Shown here: piece after piece, positions 50,814-60,246 of the stretch
Layout of the letters: each line of letters opens with the position of its first letter
Numbering within the stretch: position 1 is the stretch's first letter
DNA from: Tropicibacter sp. Alg240-R139
GTDB taxonomy: Bacteria; Pseudomonadota; Alphaproteobacteria; Rhodobacterales; Rhodobacteraceae
Direction of reading: 5' to 3'
DNA: 64,000 bases
Assembly: GCF_900537075.1 (NCBI RefSeq)
Contig: NZ_UNRA01000003.1
Span: forward strand, 163,082-227,081
Made by a program: the position numbers and the translations under genes
Notes under the pieces: generated by a model
Told to the model about the DNA's origin: nothing
The model's database searches: none
Seen by the model: the letters and a program-made list of their open reading frames with translations, nothing else

Positions 50814-51914
50814 CTACCTGACAATGAACTCGGCGTGCAATGCGCCGGCGGCCTTGATCGTCTTCAGGATGTCGATCATGTCGCGTGGCGAGACGCCCAA
50901 AGCGTTGAGGCCAGCAACAACCTGAGACAACGACGTTCCTTCGGGCACTTCGGCCAGAGCAATTCCCTCATCTTCTTCGATTGCGGCATTTGTTCTGGGA
51001 ACAACAACGGTTCGACCGTCGGCGAATGGGTTGGGCTGTACAGCCAGAGGTGTTTCTTCGACGCGCAGGGTCAGGTTGCCTTGGGACACTGCCACGCGCG
51101 AGATGCGAACGTCATCGCCCATAACGATTGTGCCCGAGCGTTGGTCCACCACCACACGCGCCTTGCGTTCGGGCTCGATCAGAATGTTTTCCATCCGACC
51201 GATTGCGTGCGCGGTTGAGGCAGCACGCGTGGCGGGAATATCGACCTCGACCGTGCCGGAATCGCGCATGATGGCCACGCGCGTGTTGAAGGTGCGGTTG
51301 ATCGCCGTTTCGATCCGGCCAGCGGTTGTGAAGTCTGGCTCACGAAGGGCCAGCCGGATCTGGGTCAGGTCGCTCAAGGTGAAGTCGATTTCGCGCTCGA
51401 CCCGAGCACCGGATGGGATCACGCCGGATGTCGGGACACCCCGCACAACCGAAGCTGCCTCGCCTTCGGCAACGGCGCCCCCGGCCAGAACCGTACCTTG
51501 GGATACGGCATAAATCTGTCCGTCAGCGGCGTTGAGAGGGGTCATCACCAGGGTGCCGCCCAGCAGGCTTTTGGAATCCCCGATGGCGGACACCGTCACA
51601 TCGATCTGGCTGCCGACCCGCGAAAAAGGGGGCAGACTGGCGGTGACAAAGACCGCAGCCACGTTTTTCGGGCGGAACTGTTCGCCGGTCACATTCACCC
51701 CGAGGCGTTCCAGGATGTTGGACATGATCTCTTCGGTGAAAGGGGCGTTTCGCAGGCCGTCGCCGGTGCCATTCAGACCAACGACGAGGCCATAGCCCAC
51801 CAGATCATTGCCACGTACCCCGTCGAAATCGACCAGATCCTTGAGGCGCACGGTACCGGCTGTGAGCATCGAAGGAAGAAGTAGGCAGAAAATTAGACAG
51901 ATCAGTTTTTTCAT
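50814..51914 (-). CDS. flgI: Flagellar P-ring protein FlgI
   Basis: A 366-residue periplasmic ring protein with signal peptide MKKLICLIFCLLLPSMLTAG. Family motifs are VRLKDLVDFDGVRGNDLVGY, GLVVGLNGTGDGLRNAPFTE and FVTASLPPFSRVGSQIDVTV, and the C-terminal AALHAEFIV. FlgA (35531) is its chaperone. The start overlaps the flgL stop by 4 bp. Confidence 0.96.
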   Translation of the reverse strand: MKKLICLIFCLLLPSMLTAGTVRLKDLVDFDGVRGNDLVGYGLVVGLNGTGDGLRNAPFTEEIMSNILERLGVNVTGEQFRPKNVAAVFVTASLPPFSRVGSQIDVTVSAIGDSKSLLGGTLVMTPLNAADGQIYAVSQGTVLAGGAVAEGEAASVVRGVPTSGVIPSGARVEREIDFTLSDLTQIRLALREPDFTTAGRIETAINRTFNTRVAIMRDSGTVEVDIPATRAASTAHAIGRMENILIEPERKARVVVDQRSGTIVMGDDVRISRVAVSQGNLTLRVEETPLAVQPNPFADGRTVVVPRTNAAIEEDEGIALAEVPEGTSLSQVVAGLNALGVSPRDMIDILKTIKAAGALHAEFIVR

Positions 51915-52918
51915 CTCAGGAAATTCACCAAGTTCAGGGAGGAGGTTCGCGCTGTGACCGTGTAAAGGCTTTGCAGTTGCACCTGGACGCTTTGCAGGCG
52001 TGTTGTGACCTCAAACGGATCGGCGCCGATCAATTTATTGCGTGCAAATTCCAAACTGGCCTTGGTCGCTGAATTGCGTGCCTCGGCCTGATCAATTCGG
52101 GCCTCGGCGTGGCCGACATCTGCACGCAGACCAACGATATCGTCTTTGGTGTTGGTCAGGCCGACCCCGGTTTTCTTGAGCAGATCGGTTTGTTCGGTAT
52201 CGCTAAGACCAACGGTGCCATCTGTGGCCAGCGCGGCCAGGGTTGTGTTGAGCAGAACCTCGCGGAACGTGCTGTTGTCGGCCCTGAGAGTCAGCGAGAC
52301 CTCGTCGTTCTTTCCGACCGAAAGCGGCGCTAGCGATTGGGCCGAGCCCCGATAAATTACGGCCTCGAACCCGGCGGGGTCGTTGAACCAGGCGCGCGCG
52401 GCAGTGATGGCGTCGTCGGCGGTTGCGCTGCCTGTGATGACGGTCCGGATCTCTTGCAGCAGCGCGTCGGCGGATTCCAGCGGCACATGGTCGGTTGCGA
52501 TCCCGGCAAACAGACTGCGGCCCGCCACAGCCTGATTCAGAGACCCGATCATCGCGCCGAGCTCGGATTTGGCCTGCGAACTGACCTGGGCCCGGTTGAT
52601 GTCCTGCCCAAAGTTCCCGATCGCTGTCAGGCTGTTGGCCAGATCGCCGGTTCGTTGATCCAGGTTTTCCAGGCTGAGTTGCATGGTGGTCGCGAACAAC
52701 CCGGCTTCCGCAGTCGCTGTCGAGAAACTGCTCAATCGTTCGAGCGAATGCTCGATGTCGGCCAGGTGCGAGAACTCTCCGTTTAGGTGGGCAGACACAT
52801 CTGAAACGCGCCCGCTCGCAAGCTCTTGTGTGAGCTGTGAAATTTCGGTTCTGATTTCTGTGCTTCTGTTTTGAAACATCAGGGTTCGGGCGAGATCGCC
52901 AATTGAAGACATGCTCAT
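51911..52918 (-). CDS. flgL: Flagellar hook-filament junction protein FlgL
   Basis: A 335-residue flagellin-like protein. The N-terminal helix LARTLMFQNRSTEIRTEISQ / LTQELASGRVSD and the C-terminal helices (ATKASLEFARNKLIGADPFE, VQLQSLYTVTARTSSLNLVN) match FlgL, which with FlgK joins hook and filament. No flagellin gene is in the window. Third gene of the flgE-flgK-flgL-flgI run. Confidence 0.9.
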   Translation of the reverse strand: MSMSSIGDLARTLMFQNRSTEIRTEISQLTQELASGRVSDVSAHLNGEFSHLADIEHSLERLSSFSTATAEAGLFATTMQLSLENLDQRTGDLANSLTAIGNFGQDINRAQVSSQAKSELGAMIGSLNQAVAGRSLFAGIATDHVPLESADALLQEIRTVITGSATADDAITAARAWFNDPAGFEAVIYRGSAQSLAPLSVGKNDEVSLTLRADNSTFREVLLNTTLAALATDGTVGLSDTEQTDLLKKTGVGLTNTKDDIVGLRADVGHAEARIDQAEARNSATKASLEFARNKLIGADPFEVTTRLQSVQVQLQSLYTVTARTSSLNLVNFLR

Positions 52919-52921
52919 AAC

Positions 52922-54373
52922 TTACAACCTCAACAAAGTGTCCATCAGCTCGTCTACCACTTGGATGACACGGGCGTTGGCGGCATAGGCCTGTTCGACC
53001 AGGATCAGGTTCTGAACTTCGGCGTCGGTATCCACGCCGTTTTCCTGCTCGACGCGCATCATCTCGGCCTTGTTGGCAGAGGCAAAGCTGAGCGCCCTGG
53101 TCGATGTGCTGTTGTCTGACGCGACCTTTGACAACAACGCGGCGCTGATGCCTGCCGCTGTCAGATCACCGGTGCCAAAACGGTCGTCAGGTTGCCCGCG
53201 CTTGGCGGTCAGGACAGCCTCGAACGCTTTGAGTTGGCGAGCTTCGCCTTGCTCGCCGGGGGTGGTGGCGCCCAATCCGGTGCGGAGTTTCCAGGTGTCC
53301 CCGCCGCGATTGGGATCAACGATTGCGTTCACCTCAATTCGGCCAGCAAGCCCGGCAGGCGCTGTTGCAGAGAAAGGGTTGCCATCGTCGGTAAAAAGGC
53401 CCGGCTGACCGGCGGCTACTGTAGTGTCCAGGCCAGAGGTTTCAAACCGTTCGATCAGATCGCGTGCGACAGCGTCCAGATCCCCTTGGGCTTGAACCGA
53501 CAGGACATCGCGAACTTCGAATTGGGCGGCCAGTGTGCCGCCGCGGATAGCCGAGGTTGGGCCGCTGGTGTTTACAGCAATCCCGTTGATTTCCAGACCA
53601 GACAAAAGGTTGTTCTGCACGGTCATATGGGGTTTGGTTTCCCCGGTCAGATTAAAGCTGAGCGTTGCCGCCTTGCCATCCACTAAGATGGCACCGCCAT
53701 CAGTGAAGAGGGCAATCTGACCATTGCTGCGCCGTGCGATGTTGACCGGCACGATCTCGTTGATGTCGTCTACAGCCTGCTGGCGCTGATCCAGCAGCGC
53801 ATTCACATTGCCGCCCGAGCCGGAGACATCCTGGATTTTCTGATTCAGTTCCTCGACGTTTTTTAGTCGGGCATTCAGGCGGTCCACCTGGCTTGCTATG
53901 CTGCGATCTGCCGCCGAGCGGGTTTGGCGCAGCTCTTCGGATGCGTTTGAGATGGAGCTTGCCAGATCCTTGGCCCCAGACACCGCCAACCCCAATCGCG
54001 TGGCTGATTCCGGCATGCTGGCTGCTTGCAGCAGGGCGCTTTCGAACTCGGCTAATCGAGAAGTTATAGAGGTCTGGTCGTCCGTTGTTCCGATTGCTTT
54101 TTCCAAGGCCGCGTGAAAATCGGCGATGGTGTTTGCATGGCCGTGAGCGGCGTCGGCGTCGCGACGGTTCGAAAGCAGTATGGGATCCGCGTGTCGGGTC
54201 ACACCAACGACGCGTACCCCGTTGCCGCTGTACCCGTTCGAGGCGACCTCCAACGACCGGCGCGCATACCCAGGTGTGAGTGCATTTGCGATATTGTCCG
54301 ACACGATGCCAGTAGCGCGTCCAGCAGCTGTCAGGCCGCTGAGCGCATTGTTGAATGCCGAAGAAATGGTCAT
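52922..54373 (-). CDS. flgK: Flagellar hook-associated protein FlgK
   Basis: A 483-residue junction protein. The N-terminal rod/hook motif is SDNIANALTPGYARRSLEVA (residues 25-44), followed by a coiled-coil region (about residues 140-200) and the C-terminal EVQNLILVEQAYAANARVIQ and VVDELMDTLLRL. Length is normal for alphaproteobacteria. A 36-bp gap separates it from flgE and includes half of a hairpin. Confidence 0.94.
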   Translation of the reverse strand: MTISSAFNNALSGLTAAGRATGIVSDNIANALTPGYARRSLEVASNGYSGNGVRVVGVTRHADPILLSNRRDADAAHGHANTIADFHAALEKAIGTTDDQTSITSRLAEFESALLQAASMPESATRLGLAVSGAKDLASSISNASEELRQTRSAADRSIASQVDRLNARLKNVEELNQKIQDVSGSGGNVNALLDQRQQAVDDINEIVPVNIARRSNGQIALFTDGGAILVDGKAATLSFNLTGETKPHMTVQNNLLSGLEINGIAVNTSGPTSAIRGGTLAAQFEVRDVLSVQAQGDLDAVARDLIERFETSGLDTTVAAGQPGLFTDDGNPFSATAPAGLAGRIEVNAIVDPNRGGDTWKLRTGLGATTPGEQGEARQLKAFEAVLTAKRGQPDDRFGTGDLTAAGISAALLSKVASDNSTSTRALSFASANKAEMMRVEQENGVDTDAEVQNLILVEQAYAANARVIQVVDELMDTLLRL

Positions 54374-54398
54374 GGTTGACGTCCTCTGAACAGGCTTA

Positions 54399-54420
54399 TC
54401 AAGCGCTGGTTAGCGCTTGA
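54399..54420. repeat. Perfect hairpin straddling the flgE stop codon
   Basis: TCAAGCGCT and AGCGCTTGA are a perfect 9-bp inverted repeat around a 4-nt loop. The flgE TAA (54412-54410) lies within it. There is no T-run, so it may protect the flgE mRNA or reduce read-through into flgK rather than terminate fully. Confidence 0.65.
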
Positions 54421-55711
54421 TGTTGGTGGTTTCCTGCAACATCTCGTCCACGGTCGTAATGACCTTTGCGCTGGACGAGTACGACCGCTGCGTCTGAATC
54501 ATTGCCGTTAGCTCATTGGCGATGTCGGTGGTCGATTCCTCGCGCGAGAAACCGGCGATGCTGCCGGTCGGGCCTTCGCCCGCGTTCCACAGGAAGAAGG
54601 TGCCGCTTTCGCGTGACGGCTCATAGGTTTGACTGTCAAGCGCGACCAACCCGTTGGGGTTCGGCAGGTTCACCAGCGGGATCTGAAACACCTTGCGGCT
54701 GGCACCAGAGTCAAAGAAGGCGTGAACAAAGCCGTTCTCATCCACCTCGACCCGCGTCATGGTGCCAACGGCAGATCCATCTTTGGTGATCGATACCGGA
54801 GCAAAGGTGTCAGACAGCTGCGTGATCCCGTTGGGGTCATCCGGGCGACCGATGTTGATCTCCATCGGGCCGCCGGCGACGTTGACGATCATTGTTCCGG
54901 TTGTCGCATCATAGGCGCCCCCGGTGGTGCTGGTCACACTGGCCAGGGTGCCGCCGTCGGTTCGGCTGTCGTTGAAGTTCAAAGTGTATTCGCCAACGAT
55001 TGCGCCACCGGATGCAGTGTCTCGCATGATCATGGTCCACTGGTTGCTTTCACCGGTGGCGGGGACGACCGGGACCAGTTCAACCTGCAGATTTTCCGAC
55101 TTGCCCAGGTTGTCGAAGTATTCGACTGAAAGCGGCTGTGTGTCGCCGGCAGACCCGGCCTCGGTTGCGGTTGCAGGCAGGTTCATGCGCAGGTTCATCT
55201 GGGTGGTCGGCGAGCCCGAGAGTTGATTGACGCTGAGTTGAACCGGGGTGAGACCGTCCGCAGTATCGCGAGGCAGGTTGGGGATGGTGCCGTCCGGGTT
55301 GGCGCGCCAACCCATCAGTACCAAACCGGATTCGGTCACCAGGTAACCATCGGCATTGGTTCGAAACGAACCGGTTGTCGTCAGCAACATGTTGGGGTTG
55401 CCGTTGCCGCCTGCGATTTCGGATGTTTTGGCCACGGGCAGCATACCACTGCCGCGCACCGACAGATCGGTGGCATTTGATGTCGTTATCAACGATCCGC
55501 GCTGATCAATCATCCGTTGGGTTGTCGAGCGAACTCCCCCGGCGGAGTAAGTGCCGCCGCCGGCCGAATTCACAAGAGAATGAAAATCGGTTTCAACGCG
55601 TTTATACCCAAAGGTCGAAGAGTTCGCGATGTTGTCTGAAATCGACGCTAGTCGGCTGGCATTTGCGGTAAGCGCCGCTATGCCCGCATTCAGCGAGGAG
55701 GAAATCGTCAT
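54410..55711 (-). CDS. flgE: Flagellar hook protein FlgE
   Basis: I start it at the ATG at 55711 (after GAAAGGCGT), giving 433 residues; the open frame extends 8 codons upstream. The N-terminal rod/hook motif SISDNIANSSTFGYKRVETD (residues 23-42), the central FlgE D1/D2 sequence (MRDTASGGAIVGEYTLNFND) and the C-terminal TDIANELTAMIQTQRSYSSS, AKVITTVDEMLQETTNIKR define it. The hook scaffolding gene flgD and the ruler fliK are not nearby. A CtrA-like box lies about 60 bp upstream. Confidence 0.95.
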   Translation of the reverse strand: MTISSSLNAGIAALTANASRLASISDNIANSSTFGYKRVETDFHSLVNSAGGGTYSAGGVRSTTQRMIDQRGSLITTSNATDLSVRGSGMLPVAKTSEIAGGNGNPNMLLTTTGSFRTNADGYLVTESGLVLMGWRANPDGTIPNLPRDTADGLTPVQLSVNQLSGSPTTQMNLRMNLPATATEAGSAGDTQPLSVEYFDNLGKSENLQVELVPVVPATGESNQWTMIMRDTASGGAIVGEYTLNFNDSRTDGGTLASVTSTTGGAYDATTGTMIVNVAGGPMEINIGRPDDPNGITQLSDTFAPVSITKDGSAVGTMTRVEVDENGFVHAFFDSGASRKVFQIPLVNLPNPNGLVALDSQTYEPSRESGTFFLWNAGEGPTGSIAGFSREESTTDIANELTAMIQTQRSYSSSAKVITTVDEMLQETTNIKR

Positions 55712-55769
55712 GGATACGCCTTTCTGCTGCATCAAGAAATTCTCGAAGCAACAGCTAGCGCACCAGCAC

Positions 55770-55784
55770 TTAACACCCCGCTAA
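55770..55784. promoter_or_regulatory. CtrA-like box upstream of flgE
   Basis: TTAA-CACCCCG-CTAA on the plus strand (TTAG-N7-TTAA on the coding strand), one mismatch to the CtrA consensus with correct 7-bp spacing, 59 bp before the flgE ATG. Confidence 0.55.
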
Positions 55785-55809
55785 CAGCTAAAAACCTATC
55801 TATCTTGTT

Positions 55810-56649
55810 CTACTGGTCGCGCAGATAGATGATTTCGATCCGGTCGTTCCTGGCGCCCATCGGATTTTTGGCCGTCAACTTGCGGTCGGCATGTCCGGTC
55901 ACCCGTTTGATCCGTTTTGCATCCAGACCGAAGCCTTCGAATAGGGTCCTGGTGCGCGCGGCACGGGCAGTTGATAATTCCCACACTGGGCTATCGGCCA
56001 GCACCACGGGATGGGCGCGGATGTGCCCGCCAATTGCGATACCATTGGACACCAGGCCGGAATGGCGCACGACCAACCTTGCCAGCTCTTTCATCAGTGG
56101 CGTCGGGCGGTCGGTGTGCTCTTCGAACAGGGGGGCGCCTTCGGTTGAAAACAGTTCAACGATCAACCCCTCATCCGTCACCCGCGTGACGACATGTTTA
56201 AGCGTCTCTTTGCTGACCAGGCTTTCACCACCGCGTCCCATTAGGGCGGCTTCGAGCGACTTGAACTCGTCCTTGGAAGCGCTGTCGCCACCCTGTTTGT
56301 CGACGCCGGTCGAGCCACGCGCCTTGTTGCCATCAGACCTATACCGATTGCTGGCACCGGCACCGTTCATCGCCATTGTCTGTTCGGAAAACATGTTGTC
56401 CCCGCCAAAGGCGCCATTGCCGCCCCCGGACACAGGATTCAACGGAATGGACGGCGAAAAATAGTCGGCCAGACCCTTTCGCTGTTTTTCAGTTGTTGCA
56501 TTCAGCAGCCACATCAACATGAAAAAGGCCATCATCGCCGTCACAAAGTCCGCATACGCGACCTTCCAGGCACCGCCATGGTGGCCACCGCCACCTACTA
56601 CCTTTTTCCGTTTAATGATGACTGGCGCCGCATTGGTTTGCGCACCCAT
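55810..56649 (-). CDS. motB: Flagellar motor stator protein MotB
   Basis: The ATG at 56649 (GTG codons just upstream are possible) gives 279 residues. A basic cytosolic tail precedes the single membrane helix WKVAYADFVTAMMAFFMLMW, whose Asp (residue 34 from this start) carries protons. A plug region follows, then the OmpA-like peptidoglycan-binding domain (about residues 150-275) with IAIGGHIRAHPVVLADSPVW, LSTARAARTRTLFEGFGLDA and IKRVTGHADRKL. The gene stands apart from motA and has its own CtrA-like box. Confidence 0.94.
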   Translation of the reverse strand: MGAQTNAAPVIIKRKKVVGGGGHHGGAWKVAYADFVTAMMAFFMLMWLLNATTEKQRKGLADYFSPSIPLNPVSGGGNGAFGGDNMFSEQTMAMNGAGASNRYRSDGNKARGSTGVDKQGGDSASKDEFKSLEAALMGRGGESLVSKETLKHVVTRVTDEGLIVELFSTEGAPLFEEHTDRPTPLMKELARLVVRHSGLVSNGIAIGGHIRAHPVVLADSPVWELSTARAARTRTLFEGFGLDAKRIKRVTGHADRKLTAKNPMGARNDRIEIIYLRDQ

Positions 56650-56698
56650 CTCCACCACCTATTTTAATCACCCGAGGATAGGAATATCAGGGCAGGCG

Positions 56699-56713
56699 TT
56701 AAGAGATGTCTAA
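56699..56713. promoter_or_regulatory. CtrA-like box upstream of motB
   Basis: TTAA-GAGATGT-CTAA, the same one-mismatch form and 7-bp spacing as the box upstream of flgE, 50 bp before the motB ATG. Confidence 0.55.
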
Positions 56714-56772
56714 CAGGTAAAACTGTTGATAATATCCGGGCCCCGACCCATTTGGCAGGGGCCCGGAATAGA

Positions 56773-58398
56773 TCAGCCAGCGTCCAGCAGAACATCGCCG
56801 AATTGATCGCGCAGCTTGTTTTTCAGCACCTTGCCCGTGCCGCCCAAGGGCAGTTCGTCGACGAAGATCACTTTGTCAGGGATTTGCCAGGACGCGATCT
56901 TGCCTTTGTAATGTTCCAGCAGCGCGGCCTCGTCCAAATCCACATCTGCGTGTTTGATTGCGATGATCACGGGGCGTTCGTCCCATTTGGCGTGTTTGGC
57001 CGCGATAGCGGCGGCGTTGGCCACGGCGTCGTGCGAGATGGCGATGTCTTCCAGCTCAACCGTCGAAATCCATTCACCGCCAGATTTGATGATGTCCTTG
57101 GATCGGTCGCGAATGATCATGTAGCCATCCGAGTCGACGGTCGCCACGTCGCCGGTGTCGAACCAGCCATCCTCGGTCAGCGCAGAGCCGTCCGCCTTGA
57201 AGTAGGTGTCGACTATCCAATGGCCACGGATTTGCAGATTGCCCTGCGTTTCGCCATCCTCAGCCAAGCGGGTGCCCTCGTCATCGACCAGACGCAGTTC
57301 TACACCATAGGGGGGCCGTCCCTGACCTTCGCGGATCTTGCCTTTTTCGGCGTCCGATAGCCCGTCGTGCTTTTGCAGCAGTTGGTTGAGTGTGCCAAGC
57401 GGGCTGGTTTCTGTCATGCCCCAGGCGTGAATCAGTTCCACGCCATAGCGGTCACGGAAGGTGGGGATCATCACCGTGGGCAAGGCCGAACCCCCTACGA
57501 CTGTGCGTTTCAGGCTTTCGGCCTTTGATCCGGTGGATTCGAGCGCCGCCAGCAGGCCCATCCAGATCGTCGGAACCCCTAGAGCGACCGTGACTTGTTC
57601 TCCGTCGATCAGTTTTACCAGGCTTTCGCCGTCCAGGTTCGGCCCCGGCAGCACGATTTTGCAGCCGATCGCGGCGGCGATGTAAGGCACGCCCCAGGCG
57701 TTGGCGTGGAACATCGGAACAACGGCCATCACCGTGTCTTTGGCAGATAGGGCCATGCCGTCGGGTTGGTTGCCCGCGATTGAATGCAACACGTTGGTGC
57801 GGTGGGTGTACTGTACGCCCTTGGGGTTTCCGGTGGTGCCGGAGGTGTAACACAGGCTCGAGGGCAGGTTTTCGTCCAACTCAGGCCATGTGGCGTCGTC
57901 GGATTCACCGTCAAGAAGTTCGTCGTAGAACAACAACCCGTCGATCAAGGCGGCAGCCTCTTCATCGCGGGGGCCCATCAGCACCACATGCTTGAGGGTT
58001 TTCAGGTGCTCGCCCAACTTGACCGCTACCGGGAGGAAGGTCCGGTCCAAGAACAGGATCTGATCTTCGGCGTGGTTGATGATGTAAATCAGCTGCTCGG
58101 GGAACAGACGCGGGTTGATCGTGTGACAAACCATGCCAGCTCCCGCGACTCCGAAATATATCTCAAGGTGTCGGCGGTTGTTCCAGGCGATGGTGGCGCA
58201 GCGGTCGCCGGTTTTCAAACCCAGTCGCGCCAGGGCAGCTGCCAGTTTGCGGGCGTTGGCCTCGACCTTGCGCCAGTTGGTGTGAACAACCTCGCCACTG
58301 GTTTCCGCCGATACCACCGTTGTATCGCCGTGGTAGCGGCCCGCGTGTTCGACCAACGAGCTGATGGTCAGCGGCTGATGCATCATTTTGCCAAGCAT
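56773..58398 (-). CDS. Acyl-CoA ligase, DmdB-like
   Basis: A 541-residue AMP-forming acyl-CoA synthetase. The P-loop is [20 protein letters not shown] (about residues 182-201), followed by [20 protein letters not shown], the adenylation signature [20 protein letters not shown] and the catalytic C-terminal Lys in [15 protein letters not shown]. Whole-length style matches the medium-chain/3-methylmercaptopropionate-CoA ligase group (DmdB), of which roseobacters carry several paralogs. The exact substrate cannot be fixed. It follows the GMC oxidoreductase gene by 18 bp, so an alcohol or aldehyde oxidation product may be its substrate. Confidence 0.85.
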   Translation of the reverse strand: MLGKMMHQPLTISSLVEHAGRYHGDTTVVSAETSGEVVHTNWRKVEANARKLAAALARLGLKTGDRCATIAWNNRRHLEIYFGVAGAGMVCHTINPRLFPEQLIYIINHAEDQILFLDRTFLPVAVKLGEHLKTLKHVVLMGPRDEEAAALIDGLLFYDELLDGESDDATWPELDENLPSSLCYTSGTTGNPKGVQYTHRTNVLHSIAGNQPDGMALSAKDTVMAVVPMFHANAWGVPYIAAAIGCKIVLPGPNLDGESLVKLIDGEQVTVALGVPTIWMGLLAALESTGSKAESLKRTVVGGSALPTVMIPTFRDRYGVELIHAWGMTETSPLGTLNQLLQKHDGLSDAEKGKIREGQGRPPYGVELRLVDDEGTRLAEDGETQGNLQIRGHWIVDTYFKADGSALTEDGWFDTGDVATVDSDGYMIIRDRSKDIIKSGGEWISTVELEDIAISHDAVANAAAIAAKHAKWDERPVIIAIKHADVDLDEAALLEHYKGKIASWQIPDKVIFVDELPLGGTGKVLKNKLRDQFGDVLLDAG

Positions 58399-58416
58399 AG
58401 TGTGTGCCTCTCTTCG

Positions 58417-60045
58417 TTATTCTGCTGCTTGCTGCGCAGCTTGTGCCGCGCGGATCATGTCGGCGGCTTTTTCTGCAATCATGATTGTGGGGGCGTTGGT
58501 GTTGCCGCCGATCAGCCGGGGCATGACCGAGGCATCGACAACGCGCAGCCCCTCGAGCCCGTGCACGCGCAGTTCCGGGTCAACCACGGCCATGTCATCA
58601 AGACCCATCTTGCAGGTGCCCACTGGGTGATAAATCGTATCTGCCCGCTCGCGAATGTGGTCCTCAAGCTCGGTGTCGGAGGGGTCATTGTCGATGAACA
58701 TCTCGGACTTGATGTAGCCCTTGAGCGGTGGTGTCTGCAGGAGTTCGCGGGTCATCCGCGTGCCTTTCATCAGCACAGCCAGATCTTCGTCACTGCTCAG
58801 GAATTTGGGATCAATTCGGGGTGCATCCATCGGATCGGCCGAATTCAACGTGACTTCACCGCGTGTCTTGGGTCGCAGGACGCAGATGTGGCAGCTGAAC
58901 CCGTGACCCAGATGCAGCTTGCGGGCGTGATCGTCGACGACCGAAATCACGAAATGCAACTGCACGTCGGGCCGATCCAGGCTGGCGTCGGTTTTGAAAA
59001 ACGCGCCACCTTCGGCAAAGGGCGTCGCCAACATGCCGGACCCATCTTTGCGCCAGGCCGCCATATGTTTGAGCAAACTGACTGAAGCGGACAGACCGAT
59101 CCCGAAGTTATCCTTGTCCGCCGTTTTGTAGCCCAACACAAAATCCAGATGATCTTGTAGGTTCTGGCCCACACCTGGCAATTCGTGCACCATCTGAATG
59201 CCATGGGGGGTGATGTCCTTTGGTCGCCCAACACCCGAGAGCTGCAAAAGCTGCGGTGAATTGAAGGCGCCACCGCACAAGATCACCTCATGGTTCGCGC
59301 GCACCTCGTGGTCGGCCTTGCCGTTGCGATAGGTGACACCGACGGCACGTTTGCCCTCGAACAGAACACGGGTGGCATGGGCGTTTGTGATGACCGTCAG
59401 GTTGGGGCGGTCCATAACCGGGTGCAGATAGGCCGCCGCCGCCGAACAGCGTTCGCCCACCTTTTCTGGATCATGGAATTGGGTCACCTGATACAGGCCG
59501 ATGCCCTCGTTGTCGCCGGTGTTGAAATCTTCGACCCGGCGCATCTGCATCGCCTGGCCTGCCTCGACAAAGGCCTGCGAAATCGGGCGGGGGGATTGCT
59601 GATCAGACACCTGCAAAGGGCCGCCATCGCCATGCATGTCACTGGCGCCGTGTTGATTGTTCTCAGCCTTTAGGAAGTAGGGCAGCACATCGTCCCAGGA
59701 CCAGCCGTCACACCCCAGTTCAGCCCATTCGTCATAGTCCTTGGCGTGGCCGCGCACATAAAGCATGGCGTTGATCGCGCTCGACCCGCCAAGTGCCTTG
59801 CCGCGTGGTTGATAGCCTTGCCGCCCTTTCAGCCCCTTTTGCGGAACGGTCTCGAACGCCCAGTTGTTGATCTTGGGCTTGCCCGGCAGCATCGCCACGA
59901 CGGCTGCGGGCGCGCGCACAAGGATACTGTCGCCACGTCCGCCAGCCTCGATCAGGCAAACAGTTGTGTTCGGGTCTTCGCTCAGGCGTGCGGCCAGCGT
60001 CGAACCGCCGGACCCTCCTCCAACGATCACATAGTCATACGACAT
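58417..60045 (-). CDS. GMC family oxidoreductase (choline/alcohol dehydrogenase-like)
   Basis: A 542-residue FAD-dependent enzyme of the glucose-methanol-choline group. The N-terminal FAD motif is [20 protein letters not shown] (residues 4-23). The GMC signature 1 region is [20 protein letters not shown], and the second signature is [15 protein letters not shown]. The catalytic His region is HPVGTCKMG near residue 476 and the C-terminal [17 protein letters not shown] closes the fold. It may oxidise choline, an alkanol (AlkJ-like) or polyethylene-glycol-type alcohols; no betA-betB-betI set is nearby, so choline is not favoured. Operon with the acyl-CoA ligase. Confidence 0.88.
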   Translation of the reverse strand: MSYDYVIVGGGSGGSTLAARLSEDPNTTVCLIEAGGRGDSILVRAPAAVVAMLPGKPKINNWAFETVPQKGLKGRQGYQPRGKALGGSSAINAMLYVRGHAKDYDEWAELGCDGWSWDDVLPYFLKAENNQHGASDMHGDGGPLQVSDQQSPRPISQAFVEAGQAMQMRRVEDFNTGDNEGIGLYQVTQFHDPEKVGERCSAAAAYLHPVMDRPNLTVITNAHATRVLFEGKRAVGVTYRNGKADHEVRANHEVILCGGAFNSPQLLQLSGVGRPKDITPHGIQMVHELPGVGQNLQDHLDFVLGYKTADKDNFGIGLSASVSLLKHMAAWRKDGSGMLATPFAEGGAFFKTDASLDRPDVQLHFVISVVDDHARKLHLGHGFSCHICVLRPKTRGEVTLNSADPMDAPRIDPKFLSSDEDLAVLMKGTRMTRELLQTPPLKGYIKSEMFIDNDPSDTELEDHIRERADTIYHPVGTCKMGLDDMAVVDPELRVHGLEGLRVVDASVMPRLIGGNTNAPTIMIAEKAADMIRAAQAAQQAAE

Positions 60046-60246
60046 AGGTCTCTCCCCCCCTGTTGTCGTTGTCTGGTGTCATGAAGCCCAGCATGGAGCA
60101 GGAATGTCCACTTTGACCGGGCGTCAGATTGGGCAACCAGCGAGACTTGGCCGACGTACCGTCGTAAGGTCCGTTTGTGTATCATCAGTTGAAGCAGGGG
60201 CGCGTTTCGGCAAGGGTTGCGACAGTGCTCGCAGTTGAACCGAGAG

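Noticed and set aside
50468-50824. 118-codon minus-strand frame downstream of flgI
   Set aside because: Composition and residues do not look like a protein, it overlaps the terminator, and there is no start signal.
57784-59085. 433-codon plus-strand frame opposite the acyl-CoA ligase and GMC genes
   Set aside because: Shadow frame across two well-identified minus-strand genes.
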